From: JBHGBM01 sp041946965
GTDB lineage: Bacteria; Acidobacteriota; Terriglobia; Bryobacterales; Bryobacteraceae
Length of the DNA stretch: 37,311 bases
Assembly (NCBI GenBank): GCA_041946965.1
Contig: JBHGBM010000054.1
Location: 1 to 37,311, forward strand
Direction of reading: 5' to 3'
Each line of letters opens with the position of its first letter. The stretch's first letter is position 1. Made by a program: the position numbers and the translations under genes. Shown here one piece after another: positions 9,411 to 17,107 of the stretch. The notes beneath the pieces were generated by a model. It did not search any database. It worked only from the letters and a program-made list of their open reading frames with translations, and had not been told where the DNA came from.

Positions 9411-10667
9411 TTATTCGAGCGCCAGGCGGCGGGGCTGCGGCCCCGCCAGCCGCTGTTTCAGCCGCTGTTCGCGGCGGCGCATTTCCGGGGTGTCGGCGAG
9501 GCCCAGCGCGCCGCGAGTCCATTCGAGCGCCAGGGCGTAGTTGCGCTCGTGGTGCTCGTAATATTTGGCCAGCTCCTCATAGGCGCGCCCGCGGTACGGA
9601 TTGCGTGACGCCGCCAGTTCCGTGAACGCCGCCAGCGCCGCCGCGCGGTTGCCCATGCGCTTCTCGATCAGGCCGATATCGAGCAGCGTGCGGAATAGCA
9701 GGTCGTCGGGCAGTCCCAGGTCCACAGCACGGCGGAACAGGCGCAGGGCTTCTTCCCGGCGGTCCGCCGCCAGCACCCATCGCGCCAGCCCGATCAGGTC
9801 CGCGCCGTGCCGGAGCGCCGCGGTCTCCGGCGAGCGGAAGGCGAACGGAACCACCCCGGTTAGGCAGGCGAGCGAGAGAATGTCGATGGCGTTGTGGTGG
9901 AAGATGGGCGCGAGCCGGAAAGCCTGTTTCGTGCGCAAGTATTCGAAGTAGTAATACGGAATCATCTCGCCCGGCAGGTCGCCCTGCCGCTCCACCCCCA
10001 GGATCTGGTTCTCCAGGTCCACCAGCCGGCAGCTTTCCAGCCGCAGTTTCCACAGCCGCCGCGCGCCGAACAGCAGGTCGAGGTGCTCCATGCGGGCGAA
10101 CGGGTGCCGCGCGCGGGCCATGCGGTAGCGCGTTTCGAGCAGCGGCTGGTCGTAGGTCTTGCCGTTGTAGGTGATCAACACGTCGAACTGCGCCAGGTGT
10201 TCGGAAAGGCGCGCCAGCAGCGAGCCCTCCTCGGCGTAGTCGCGCATGAAGAACTGCCGCAGGCGGAAGCCGTCGTCCCCGATGTTCCCAACCCCCACCA
10301 GGAACGCGTAGGTGCCGGTGCCGCCCGCCAACCCCGTAGTCTCGGTATCGAGAAAGGCCCAGCGGCGCGGATCGCTCGAAGGGATAGCGCCTTCGGAGAG
10401 CGAATCCAGCAGGTCTCCCGGCAGCTCCAGCAGGCTGGAAATGTCCATGCTGCCGTGCCGCCGGTGCAGCTCCCAGAGTTTCGTGGTCTCGAAATGCTCG
10501 CCTTCGGCGGTGCGGACCACCTCGCCGCTGATCACGTTCTCCACATGGTAGCGGACCGGACGCAGATCGTCCGGCGGGGCCGGGGAGGGCGGTCTTTCGG
10601 CCCACTTCCTGTCGATGCGCGCGATGCGCCGCCGCAGCGCAGCGAGCTGTTGTTGGATATCCTCCAT
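9411..10667 (-). CDS. YprB-like DEDD-superfamily exonuclease with C-terminal TPR-like region
   Basis: 418 residues. The central part carries an RNase H-like (RNase_H_2/YprB) 3'-5' exonuclease fold. FLDTETTG (D107, E109) forms the first acidic motif, VLITYNGKTYDQPLLETR (165-180, D173) the second, and HHNAIDILSL (about 257-266, D262) the last; these are the expected metal-binding acids. The N-terminus (1-30) is a basic helical stretch. Residues ~280-400 are helical and Ala/Arg/Leu-rich with TPR-like spacing (RREEALRLFRRAVDLGL, GNRAAALAAFTELA). By family it should be a cytoplasmic nuclease, substrate unknown. It is transcribed away from galU, and its TAA directly abuts the TAG of the giant surface gene. 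The start ATG at 10667 has only a weak purine-rich leader. Confidence 0.8.
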   Translation of the reverse strand: MEDIQQQLAALRRRIARIDRKWAERPPSPAPPDDLRPVRYHVENVISGEVVRTAEGEHFETTKLWELHRRHGSMDISSLLELPGDLLDSLSEGAIPSSDPRRWAFLDTETTGLAGGTGTYAFLVGVGNIGDDGFRLRQFFMRDYAEEGSLLARLSEHLAQFDVLITYNGKTYDQPLLETRYRMARARHPFARMEHLDLLFGARRLWKLRLESCRLVDLENQILGVERQGDLPGEMIPYYYFEYLRTKQAFRLAPIFHHNAIDILSLACLTGVVPFAFRSPETAALRHGADLIGLARWVLAADRREEALRLFRRAVDLGLPDDLLFRTLLDIGLIEKRMGNRAAALAAFTELAASRNPYRGRAYEELAKYYEHHERNYALALEWTRGALGLADTPEMRRREQRLKQRLAGPQPRRLALE

Positions 10668-10724
10668 TCTTCGCTTTTTATTTGCCGATAGTAACCGGAA
10701 TCGGGCGCGCGTTCAAGTTTTCGT

Positions 10725-10730
10725 TATAGT
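10725..10730 (+). promoter_or_regulatory. -10 element giving a probably leaderless galU mRNA
   Basis: TATAGT (5/6 match to TATAAT) ends exactly 6 nt before the GTG start of galU. Transcription starting about 7 nt downstream of a -10 would begin at the start codon. No SD-like sequence is present between (GAAAAA). No convincing -35 is seen at 16-18 bp upstream. Confidence 0.4.
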
Positions 10731-10736
10731 GAAAAA

Positions 10737-11639
10737 GTGATCAAGAGCGCGGTGATTCCGGTGGCCGGGCTGGGCACGCGCCTGCTGCCCGCCACCAAGT
10801 CCCAACCCAAGGAGATGCTGCCGGTGGCGCGCAAGCCCATTGTGCAGTACGTGGTTGAGGAACTGGTGAGCAACGGCATCGAGCAGATCCTGTTCGTGAC
10901 GGGCCGCAACAAAGCCTCCATCGAGAACCATTTCGATCACGACCCGGAACTGTTCCGCGCGCTCACCGAGACCAACAAGCAGGACCTGCTGGAGGATATC
11001 GACTTCAAGGAGCTCAACCAGACCAACTTCTTCTACACGCGCCAGCGGATGCAGCGCGGCCTGGGCGACGCCATCCTGTGCGCGGAGAACTTCGCCGGCG
11101 AGGAGCCTTTCCTGGTGGCGCTGGGCGACTCGATCCTGGGCCTGCACGCGGTCTCGCGCGCGGTCACGCGCCTGGCCGGCGTGTTCGAATCGCGCCGCGC
11201 GAGCTGCGTGATCGCGGTGGAGGAAGTGCCGCTCGAGGAGACCGTGCACTACGGCATCGTGCAGCCCGATAACGGGGCGCAGGATGAAGCCTTCCGCGTG
11301 GTGAACCTGGTGGAGAAGCCCGCTCCCGCCGACGCGCCGAGCAATTACGCGATCGCGGGCCGCTACGTGTTCTCGCCGGTGATCTTCGACATGATCCGGC
11401 GCGTGAAACCCGACCGGCGCGGCGAGATCCAGCTCACCGACGCCATACAGTTGATGTGCGACGAGGGCCGCCGGGTCATGGCCGTAAAGCTCACGCCGGA
11501 AGAGAAGCGCTACGACATCGGCAACTTCCCGAGCTACTTCGAGAGCTTCGTCGAGTTTGCGCTGGCCGATCCGGCGTACGGCGCGGAGTTCCGCCGCTGC
11601 CTGGAGCGGCTGCTGGCGAAGGCCGCGGCTAAGGCGTGA
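10737..11639 (+). CDS. galU: UTP-glucose-1-phosphate uridylyltransferase
   Basis: 300 residues, the normal length for GalU. It catalyses UTP + glucose-1-phosphate to UDP-glucose + PPi in the cytoplasm, feeding cell-envelope glycans and trehalose/glycogen-type pathways. The N-terminus KSAVIPVAGLGTRLLPATKS is the nucleotide-binding G-x-G-T-R-x-x-P-x-T-K signature, followed by PKEMLPVARKPIVQYVVEE. LVALGDSILG is the metal/sugar-phosphate-binding strand, and YGIVQPD and VNLVEKPAP are also typical. The start is GTG with no SD but with a -10-like TATAGT 6 nt upstream. The stop overlaps the GTG of the following glycosyltransferase, suggesting an operon in which UDP-glucose supply is linked to envelope glycosylation. 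Confidence 0.95.
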   Translation: MIKSAVIPVAGLGTRLLPATKSQPKEMLPVARKPIVQYVVEELVSNGIEQILFVTGRNKASIENHFDHDPELFRALTETNKQDLLEDIDFKELNQTNFFYTRQRMQRGLGDAILCAENFAGEEPFLVALGDSILGLHAVSRAVTRLAGVFESRRASCVIAVEEVPLEETVHYGIVQPDNGAQDEAFRVVNLVEKPAPADAPSNYAIAGRYVFSPVIFDMIRRVKPDRRGEIQLTDAIQLMCDEGRRVMAVKLTPEEKRYDIGNFPSYFESFVEFALADPAYGAEFRRCLERLLAKAAAKA

Positions 11640-13024
11640 AGCGCGCGGCGCTCTTCTTCTTCGTCCTCGCGGTCCTCCTTCTGGCTTCCCGCCTTTGCCA
11701 CCTGGACGTCCTGTGGGCCGAGGAGACGCTGCCCATGGCCGCCGCCGGTGAACTGCTCCGCGGCGGCGCGCTTTATCGTGACGCCTGGTTCGATAAGCCT
11801 CCCCTGCTCGCCGCCGCCTACCTGTTGTGCGGCGCGCGTGCGGGTTGGCCGGTGCGGGTGGCGGGCGCGGCGTACGCGCTGCTCGTGTGCGCCCTGGTCT
11901 GGCTGTTCGCGCGCGAGGTGTGGGGACGCCCGGAGGCCTTCTGGGCCGCGACGCTGGCGGCCTTCGCGCTGATCTTCTACCTCCCCTCTGCGGTGATCCC
12001 GGTGGCGGCCGACCTGCTGATGGTGGCGCCGCACGTGGCGGCGGTATGGCTGGCCTGGAAGGGCCGGGCCTTTTGGGGCGGGACGCTGGCTGGCGTGGCG
12101 TTTCTGGTGAATCCGAAGGGCGTGTTCGTGTTGGCCGCGTGCGCCCTGTGGTGCTGGCGCGCGCTGCCCGCCCTGGCCGCCGGCTTCCTGCTGCCGAACG
12201 CCGCCGCGGTGTTGTGGATGTGGCGGGCCGGGGCGCTGGCGGACTATTGGGAACAGGTCTGGCTCTGGGGGCGCGTGTACGCCTCCGGTACGTTCGTCGC
12301 CGAACCGCTGCGCAACGGATTGCTGCGCACGCTCGCCTGGGCGGGCTTTCACGCCGCGCTGGTGATCGCGGCGGTGTGGGCGATCTGCACGGAACGCAAA
12401 GGGTGGCGATGGGCCGCGTGGGCGGCGCTCTCGCTGGTTGCCGTGGCCGCGGGCTGGCGTTTCTTCCCGCGTTATTTCTTCCAACTCCTGCCGGTGATGG
12501 CGCTCGCTGCGGGTCGCGGCATGGCCCGGTCGAAAGCGGAGGGCCGGGCCTGGCTCCTGGTGCTGCTGGTGGCGCCCCTGGTGCGGTTCGGCCCGCGCTA
12601 CGTGCTGCTGGCGCAGGGTGCCGCCTGGAACGATACCGCCATGGATCGCGACAGCCGCACCGCCGCGGCTTTGATCCGGCAGGCGGCGCGGCCCGGCGAC
12701 ACGCTGTTCGTGTGGGGCTTCCGGCCCGAGATGTACGTCTACACCGGCCTCCCCGCGGGGACGCGCTTCCTGGATTCCCAGCCGCTCACCGGCGTCCCCG
12801 CCGACCGTCACCTGACGCAGACGTTCCTCGTGGCGGGCAACGCGGCCCGCGCCCACCGCGCCGAACTGGCGCGCTCGCGTCCTACCTTCGTGGTGGACGG
12901 CCTCGGTCCTTACAACCCCCTGCTGGCTCCCGGCCAGTTCCCCGGCCTGCGCTCGTGGCTGGCCCAGTACCGTCCCCTGGCGAGCACCGCGGGAAGCGTA
13001 GTCTACTTGCGCGTGAGCCGGTAG
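11636..13024 (+). CDS. GT-C (family 39/PMT-like) membrane glycosyltransferase
   Basis: 462 residues. The GTG start overlaps the galU stop (GTGA). The first ~330 residues hold roughly nine hydrophobic helices. An early extracytoplasmic loop has the acidic motif LWAEETLPMAAAGELLRGG followed by YRDAWFDKPPLL; this 'D/E plus DKPP' layout is typical of ArnT/PMT-like GT-C enzymes that use polyprenyl-phosphate sugar donors. The last ~130 residues are soluble and probably periplasmic (RPGDTLFVWGFRPEMYVYTG, FLDSQPLTGVPADRH). Donor and acceptor cannot be told from sequence; linkage to galU suggests envelope glycan or glycoprotein synthesis. Its 3' end overlaps the convergent paralogous GT gene by 22 bp. 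Confidence 0.82.
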   Translation: MKRAALFFFVLAVLLLASRLCHLDVLWAEETLPMAAAGELLRGGALYRDAWFDKPPLLAAAYLLCGARAGWPVRVAGAAYALLVCALVWLFAREVWGRPEAFWAATLAAFALIFYLPSAVIPVAADLLMVAPHVAAVWLAWKGRAFWGGTLAGVAFLVNPKGVFVLAACALWCWRALPALAAGFLLPNAAAVLWMWRAGALADYWEQVWLWGRVYASGTFVAEPLRNGLLRTLAWAGFHAALVIAAVWAICTERKGWRWAAWAALSLVAVAAGWRFFPRYFFQLLPVMALAAGRGMARSKAEGRAWLLVLLVAPLVRFGPRYVLLAQGAAWNDTAMDRDSRTAAALIRQAARPGDTLFVWGFRPEMYVYTGLPAGTRFLDSQPLTGVPADRHLTQTFLVAGNAARAHRAELARSRPTFVVDGLGPYNPLLAPGQFPGLRSWLAQYRPLASTAGSVVYLRVSR

Positions 13025-14631
13025 ACGTAGATGGAGTACCCGATGCGCGCCACCGGCTCGTACCGGCGCAGCCACCCATAGGGGTCGCCGCGTTCATAGA
13101 GCCCGTAGAGGGGCGTGGCGCTGGCGGCCACGTAGCCTTCCGCGCCCGGTTCGAGCGGCACGGTCTCGAGCCCGTAATAGGAGGCCTGCGCCCGTCCGAA
13201 GTAAACCAGCGGGAGAGGGCGCACGCCGTGCGCATCGGTCCATGCCTTCAGGTTCTTCAGGTCCTGGCCCCAATCGAGATTGGAGTCGAGCAGGTAGCGC
13301 GGGCCGCTTTCGGGCCCGCCCGCGGCGAAGTTGAAGAAGGCGAGGTAATGCGGATAGATGCGCAGCGATTCGGCCGCGTGGAGTCCGGCCAGCAGCGCCA
13401 GCAGCGACATCGCCCAGCGCTTCCGCTTCCAGGAAACGAGCACCGCCGCGGAGGCGATGTACAGAAACGGGTACACCGGCAGAATGTGGCGCAACCCGAT
13501 GTTGATGCGGCTGGTTACGCTGGCGGCGAAAAAGATCAGCGGCGGGATCGCCAGCACGTACCAGGTGAAGGGGGCCGCGCGCCACTTCCCCTTTACGGAG
13601 GCGAGCAGCGCGATGCAAGCGGCGATCAGCGCGGCTGCCGTGCTCTTCACCGCGAAGGCTACCGGGAAGTAGTACCACCAACCCTGCCGCGAGAACTGCC
13701 CGAGCAGATACGCGTCGTGCCCGCTCTTGTTGTGCGAGGCCACGTAGTTCAGCCCGATTAGCCAGGCGTGCGCCGGCAGGTGCAGGACGACTCCGGCTAC
13801 GTACAGGATGCGGCTCGTAAAGCAGGTGATGTCCAGCTCGCTTTCGAGCGGGCGGTTCCAGGAATGCCGCGTCTCCGGCCAGTACACCGCGGCGATGACG
13901 GCCACCGCGATGACGCCGGCGCCCCCCAGGCTTCCGGTCAAGCCCCACAGCGAGTGCCGCTTGGGGTGCTGCCACCAGTGCACGCCGTAGAGCGCGGCCA
14001 TCACGAACAGCAGCGTCGCGGCGGAGAACTTCGTACACAGCGCCAGGCCCAGCGCCAGACCGGAGAGCGCCAGCTCGCGCCGCCGGCCGCTTTCGAGATA
14101 CGCCGCCCAAGCCGCGCAGGTCAGGAAGTAGACGGCGGCCATGGGCACGTCGGTGGTCACGTACCTGCCGTGTGCGAGGATGTTCGGATCCAGGCAGTAG
14201 AACAGCAGCGCGGCCAGCGCGGCCGCATCGCCGAAGCGGCGGCGCGTCCAGAGCGCCAGCGCGAGGCCGAACGCGAGGCTCACCAGCATCGTCACCGCGC
14301 GTCCGGCCAACAGCAAGGTGTCCGCCGGCACGCGGTTTCCGTAAAGGAAATCGTCGCCGAACTGCATCTGTTCGGCGTTGGTGGCATGCTCGCGCGGCAA
14401 TTGCGGATCGAGCGCCAGCAGGGGCAGTGCCGCGAGCAGCTTGGCGAGCGGCGGGTGTTCCACGTTGATGCGCGCAGCGCCCGTTTTCAGATAGGCGTAG
14501 CCGGCGGCGAGGTGTGCGGCCTCGTCGTACGTCTGGTTTTCCTGGAGCGCGGAGGAAAGTTCGAGCCCTCCCATCAGGGCCAGCAGCGCGGCGGCGGCGG
14601 CCCAGAACCAGGCAAATCGCGCGGGCTTCAC
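13003..14631 (-). CDS. GT-C (family 39/PMT-like) membrane glycosyltransferase
   Basis: About 542 residues. The frame is open to a GTG at 14688, but I prefer the GTG at 14631. It follows AGGGG by about 6 nt, begins VKPARFAWFWAAAAALLAL directly with a membrane segment, and avoids overlap with the upstream gene; the longer form would add 19 hydrophilic residues without an SD. The motif ENQTYDEAAHLAAGYAYL plus NVEHPPLAKLLAALPLL matches the first luminal loop of PMT-like GT-C enzymes (acid then HPPL). Around ten membrane helices follow. A C-terminal soluble region has LDSNLDWGQDLKNLKAW, common in this group. It is probably third in a minus-strand unit with the YfhO-type gene and the small gene at 16715. 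The substrate is unknown. Confidence 0.82.
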   Translation of the reverse strand: MKPARFAWFWAAAAALLALMGGLELSSALQENQTYDEAAHLAAGYAYLKTGAARINVEHPPLAKLLAALPLLALDPQLPREHATNAEQMQFGDDFLYGNRVPADTLLLAGRAVTMLVSLAFGLALALWTRRRFGDAAALAALLFYCLDPNILAHGRYVTTDVPMAAVYFLTCAAWAAYLESGRRRELALSGLALGLALCTKFSAATLLFVMAALYGVHWWQHPKRHSLWGLTGSLGGAGVIAVAVIAAVYWPETRHSWNRPLESELDITCFTSRILYVAGVVLHLPAHAWLIGLNYVASHNKSGHDAYLLGQFSRQGWWYYFPVAFAVKSTAAALIAACIALLASVKGKWRAAPFTWYVLAIPPLIFFAASVTSRINIGLRHILPVYPFLYIASAAVLVSWKRKRWAMSLLALLAGLHAAESLRIYPHYLAFFNFAAGGPESGPRYLLDSNLDWGQDLKNLKAWTDAHGVRPLPLVYFGRAQASYYGLETVPLEPGAEGYVAASATPLYGLYERGDPYGWLRRYEPVARIGYSIYVYRLTRK

Positions 14632-14666
14632 CGGTGCCCCTATTCTCACATGGAAAGGGGCCCTCT

Positions 14667-16718
14667 CTACGCCCGATGCCACCGCCACGCCAGTCCAATC
14701 AGGGCGGCGGCGGAAATCGCGGCCCCGTAGTAAAGAATGGCTGGCGCGAAACGCATGGCGACGCGGTGACGGCCGCCGGGCACCGCCAGGCCGCGGAATG
14801 CGCCGTTGGTCATAACCAGTTCCGCCGGGCGGCCGTCGATCGCGGCGCGCCAGCCGGGGTAGAACGTCTCCGAAGTCACCAGGAACGAGGGGCCCGCGGC
14901 ATCGGTTTCGAGGAGGACCGCGCGGGGAGCGTAGGAGAGCACCCGCACCTCGCCGCGCGCCAGCGGCTCCCGCGGCGGCGCTCCTTCGATCACCGCGATG
15001 CGCCGCGGATCGAAACCGGGCGCGCTCAAGAGGGCCATGGCCTCTTCCCGCGAGCGCGCTTGCGCGAGGTTGGCGGCTAGAAAGAACCGCGGCAGGGCGG
15101 TGGCGTTCTCGTAGACTCGATGGCCGGGCGCTTCAGCCGCAAGGCGAAGCTTGGGATGCCGCAGGTCCGGGGCACGCGTCAGGATGTAGCGCACGTTGAG
15201 CAGGTCGAGGATCGGCGAATCGAAGGAGGTGACGTCCCAATTGCGCTCCCAACGCGCACCGGAGGCGTAGATGTGGCGCACGTCGAGAACACGCGAGATC
15301 GCCAACGGGTCGTTGCCGTTGGGAGTGGGCGCCTCAATCACCGGCGCTCCCGAAAGCCAGTTGGCGGAAGCCCGGCGTACGTCGATCCGCCACGGCGGCG
15401 TCGCGGTACCGAGGAAAGAACGCAGGCGGGCCACGATGTCCCTCGAGCCTTCGAAGGAACCGGGCAGGACCGGAGACTGGTCTGCCGAGGGCTGGGTGTT
15501 GAAGTAGCGGTTCGAGCCGGCCAGCGTCAGATCGGCCGCGGTGAGCAGCAGGACGGCCACGGCCAGCCTGCGGCGCGGCGCCAGCCAGCGTTCGAATCCC
15601 AGCGCCGCCAGAACGGAGATCCCGAGAAGGAACGGGACCATGGCGAACTCGGCGTACAGGGCGGAGCGCAAGGTGGCGGGCAGCAGGGGGTAGATGGTGC
15701 GGCCCGCGGGCGTGAATTCGCCGAGCATCCAAAGCGCGCAGGCCAGGGTGACGGCCGCGACCGCCGCCGTCCGGCGCAGCGTTACGGTGAAAATCGCGGC
15801 CAATGCAAACACCGCGCCGGCCATGCCGGAGTAGAGGTACAGGAAGGTAGCGTTCCAGGGAAGCGAGTAGCGCTCGAAGTGAAGCACGTTGTTTGCGCCG
15901 GGATAGAACAGGGAGGCCAGCGCCACTAGCGGGATTCCCCCACCGCTTGGCCCCCACTGCGCACGCTGGGGCGCGATGCTGAGGCGCGACAACTCGGCCG
16001 CGGGCAGAAGCACTATGGCGGAGAGCGCGCAGGCCCAGAGCACGGCAAGCGCGAATTCGAGCGCCAGGCGGAAGCGGGCGCGGCCCGCCAAAATGGATGC
16101 GGCGGCAAACATTCCCGCGGCCGTCCAGACGGCAATCGTCACGGCGGGAAAGCCGGCGAGAAATGACATGGCCAACGCGGCGGCAAGCAGGCACAGCGCA
16201 CGCCAGGCGAAGCGTTCGGCGAGCAGCACGATGGCGGTCCACGCAACCGGCAGCCAGGCGGCCGCGCAGATGGCGCCCAAGTGCTGCGTCTGCGCGGCAA
16301 AGAATCCCCCGAGCTGGAAAACGGTAGCGCCGAACAGGGCGGAGAGGCGTCCGGTGTGTAGCCGGCGCAGCAGCGCATACGCGGCCGCGCCGGCGAGCCA
16401 GATGTGAAGCCCTGTCTGCCACTCGATCAGGTCCAGGAGTCTGGCGGGGCTGAAGACATTGGCGAGGAAGAAAAACGGCCAGGCGGGAGGGTAGAAGAGC
16501 TGCGCCTGCGGGTTGGCGTAAAAGGGGAATCCACAGTAGATGAAGGGGTTCCACAACGGAAGCTCGCCGCGGCCGAGAGAACGCGCGGCAAACGACGCCA
16601 GCGGGGCATGAAAACCGGCCAGGTCCCAGGGTATGGCCCAGCGCGAGGTGAGCAGTACGCGCCCGTGGAACACCAGCACTTCGGCGAGCAGGAATATGTA
16701 GGGGAATCCCGCCCTCAT
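14667..16718 (-). CDS. YfhO-type multispanning membrane protein
   Basis: 683 residues with about 12 hydrophobic helices in the first ~420 residues, then a C-terminal beta-rich extracytoplasmic region and one last helix (ILYYGAAISAAALIGLAW). The N-terminal loop after helix 1 has IPWDLAGFHAPLASF, ELPLWNPFIYCGFPFYANPQ and FYPPAWPF, the characteristic pattern of the YfhO/GT-C-like family linked to glycosylation of lipoteichoic acid and other envelope polymers. SETFYPGWRAAIDG near the C-terminus is also typical. The ATG overlaps the stop of the upstream small gene (ATGA), and the downstream GT gene follows closely. The family call is firm; the sugar and acceptor are unknown. Confidence 0.85.
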   Translation of the reverse strand: MRAGFPYIFLLAEVLVFHGRVLLTSRWAIPWDLAGFHAPLASFAARSLGRGELPLWNPFIYCGFPFYANPQAQLFYPPAWPFFFLANVFSPARLLDLIEWQTGLHIWLAGAAAYALLRRLHTGRLSALFGATVFQLGGFFAAQTQHLGAICAAAWLPVAWTAIVLLAERFAWRALCLLAAALAMSFLAGFPAVTIAVWTAAGMFAAASILAGRARFRLALEFALAVLWACALSAIVLLPAAELSRLSIAPQRAQWGPSGGGIPLVALASLFYPGANNVLHFERYSLPWNATFLYLYSGMAGAVFALAAIFTVTLRRTAAVAAVTLACALWMLGEFTPAGRTIYPLLPATLRSALYAEFAMVPFLLGISVLAALGFERWLAPRRRLAVAVLLLTAADLTLAGSNRYFNTQPSADQSPVLPGSFEGSRDIVARLRSFLGTATPPWRIDVRRASANWLSGAPVIEAPTPNGNDPLAISRVLDVRHIYASGARWERNWDVTSFDSPILDLLNVRYILTRAPDLRHPKLRLAAEAPGHRVYENATALPRFFLAANLAQARSREEAMALLSAPGFDPRRIAVIEGAPPREPLARGEVRVLSYAPRAVLLETDAAGPSFLVTSETFYPGWRAAIDGRPAELVMTNGAFRGLAVPGGRHRVAMRFAPAILYYGAAISAAALIGLAWRWHRA

Positions 16719-17032
16719 GGGGTTCTCCCCGCGGCGGCGTTCACTTCGCGGATGCGGGCGCGCCAGTAGCCGGGTTCGTTTTCAAGCGAATGGCGCAGGT
16801 CTTCGGCCGAAACCGGTTCCATCCGCACAAGCAGGCCGCTGGAGCGCAACTCCGCCGCGGTGGCCGCGGCAGGAGTTTTGAAAACCCGTGGAGTGGGGGC
16901 GGAAAAATCCCGCAGCCGGTAGCTGCCGCCCCGGATGGAGAGGTGCAGAACGTCCCGGCCGGAATAAGCCGCGCTGAGACCGGCGGCCACGCGGCCCGCG
17001 AGGTCCTCCAGGTACGTTTTCGTATCGTCCAT
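16715..17032 (-). CDS. Small conserved-looking hypothetical protein
   Basis: 105 residues starting MDDTKTYLEDLAGRVAAGL. The frame is open to 17071, but the internal ATG at 17032 is preferred because TATAAT lies exactly 6 nt upstream, which suggests transcription starts at this codon. There is no signal peptide, membrane segment or recognised motif. The N-terminal half looks helical, then short strands (VLHLSIRGGSYRLRDF) and a helical C-terminus (LRHSLENEPGYWRARIREVN). It is the first gene of the minus-strand unit leading into the YfhO-type and GT-C genes, so an accessory or regulatory role in envelope glycosylation is possible. I do not recognise the family. Confidence 0.6.
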   Translation of the reverse strand: MDDTKTYLEDLAGRVAAGLSAAYSGRDVLHLSIRGGSYRLRDFSAPTPRVFKTPAAATAAELRSSGLLVRMEPVSAEDLRHSLENEPGYWRARIREVNAAAGRTP

Positions 17033-17038
17033 CCGGCG

Positions 17039-17044
17039 ATTATA
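17039..17044 (-). promoter_or_regulatory. -10 element (TATAAT) 6 nt upstream of the ATG at 17032
   Basis: A perfect TATAAT on the minus strand ends 6 nt before the ATG, with CGCCGG between and no SD. This fits a leaderless transcript for the minus-strand glycosylation unit. No clear -35 is visible 16-18 bp upstream. Confidence 0.45.
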
Positions 17045-17107
17045 AGACGGCTGCACTTGCCCCCGGCGCATCGGGGGGATTATCCTGGCAGACCAGGAGC
17101 CGGAACT

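Noticed and set aside
8054..9625. Alternative plus frame through the He_PIG region and past the giant gene stop
   Set aside because: Arg/His-rich shadow in another frame; the true frame has clear domains.
16790..17107. N-terminal extension of the DegT aminotransferase frame
   Set aside because: The frame is open upstream, but the Tat-like leader and the AGGAG-supported ATG at 17108 define the start; the extension is antisense to the gene ending at 16715.
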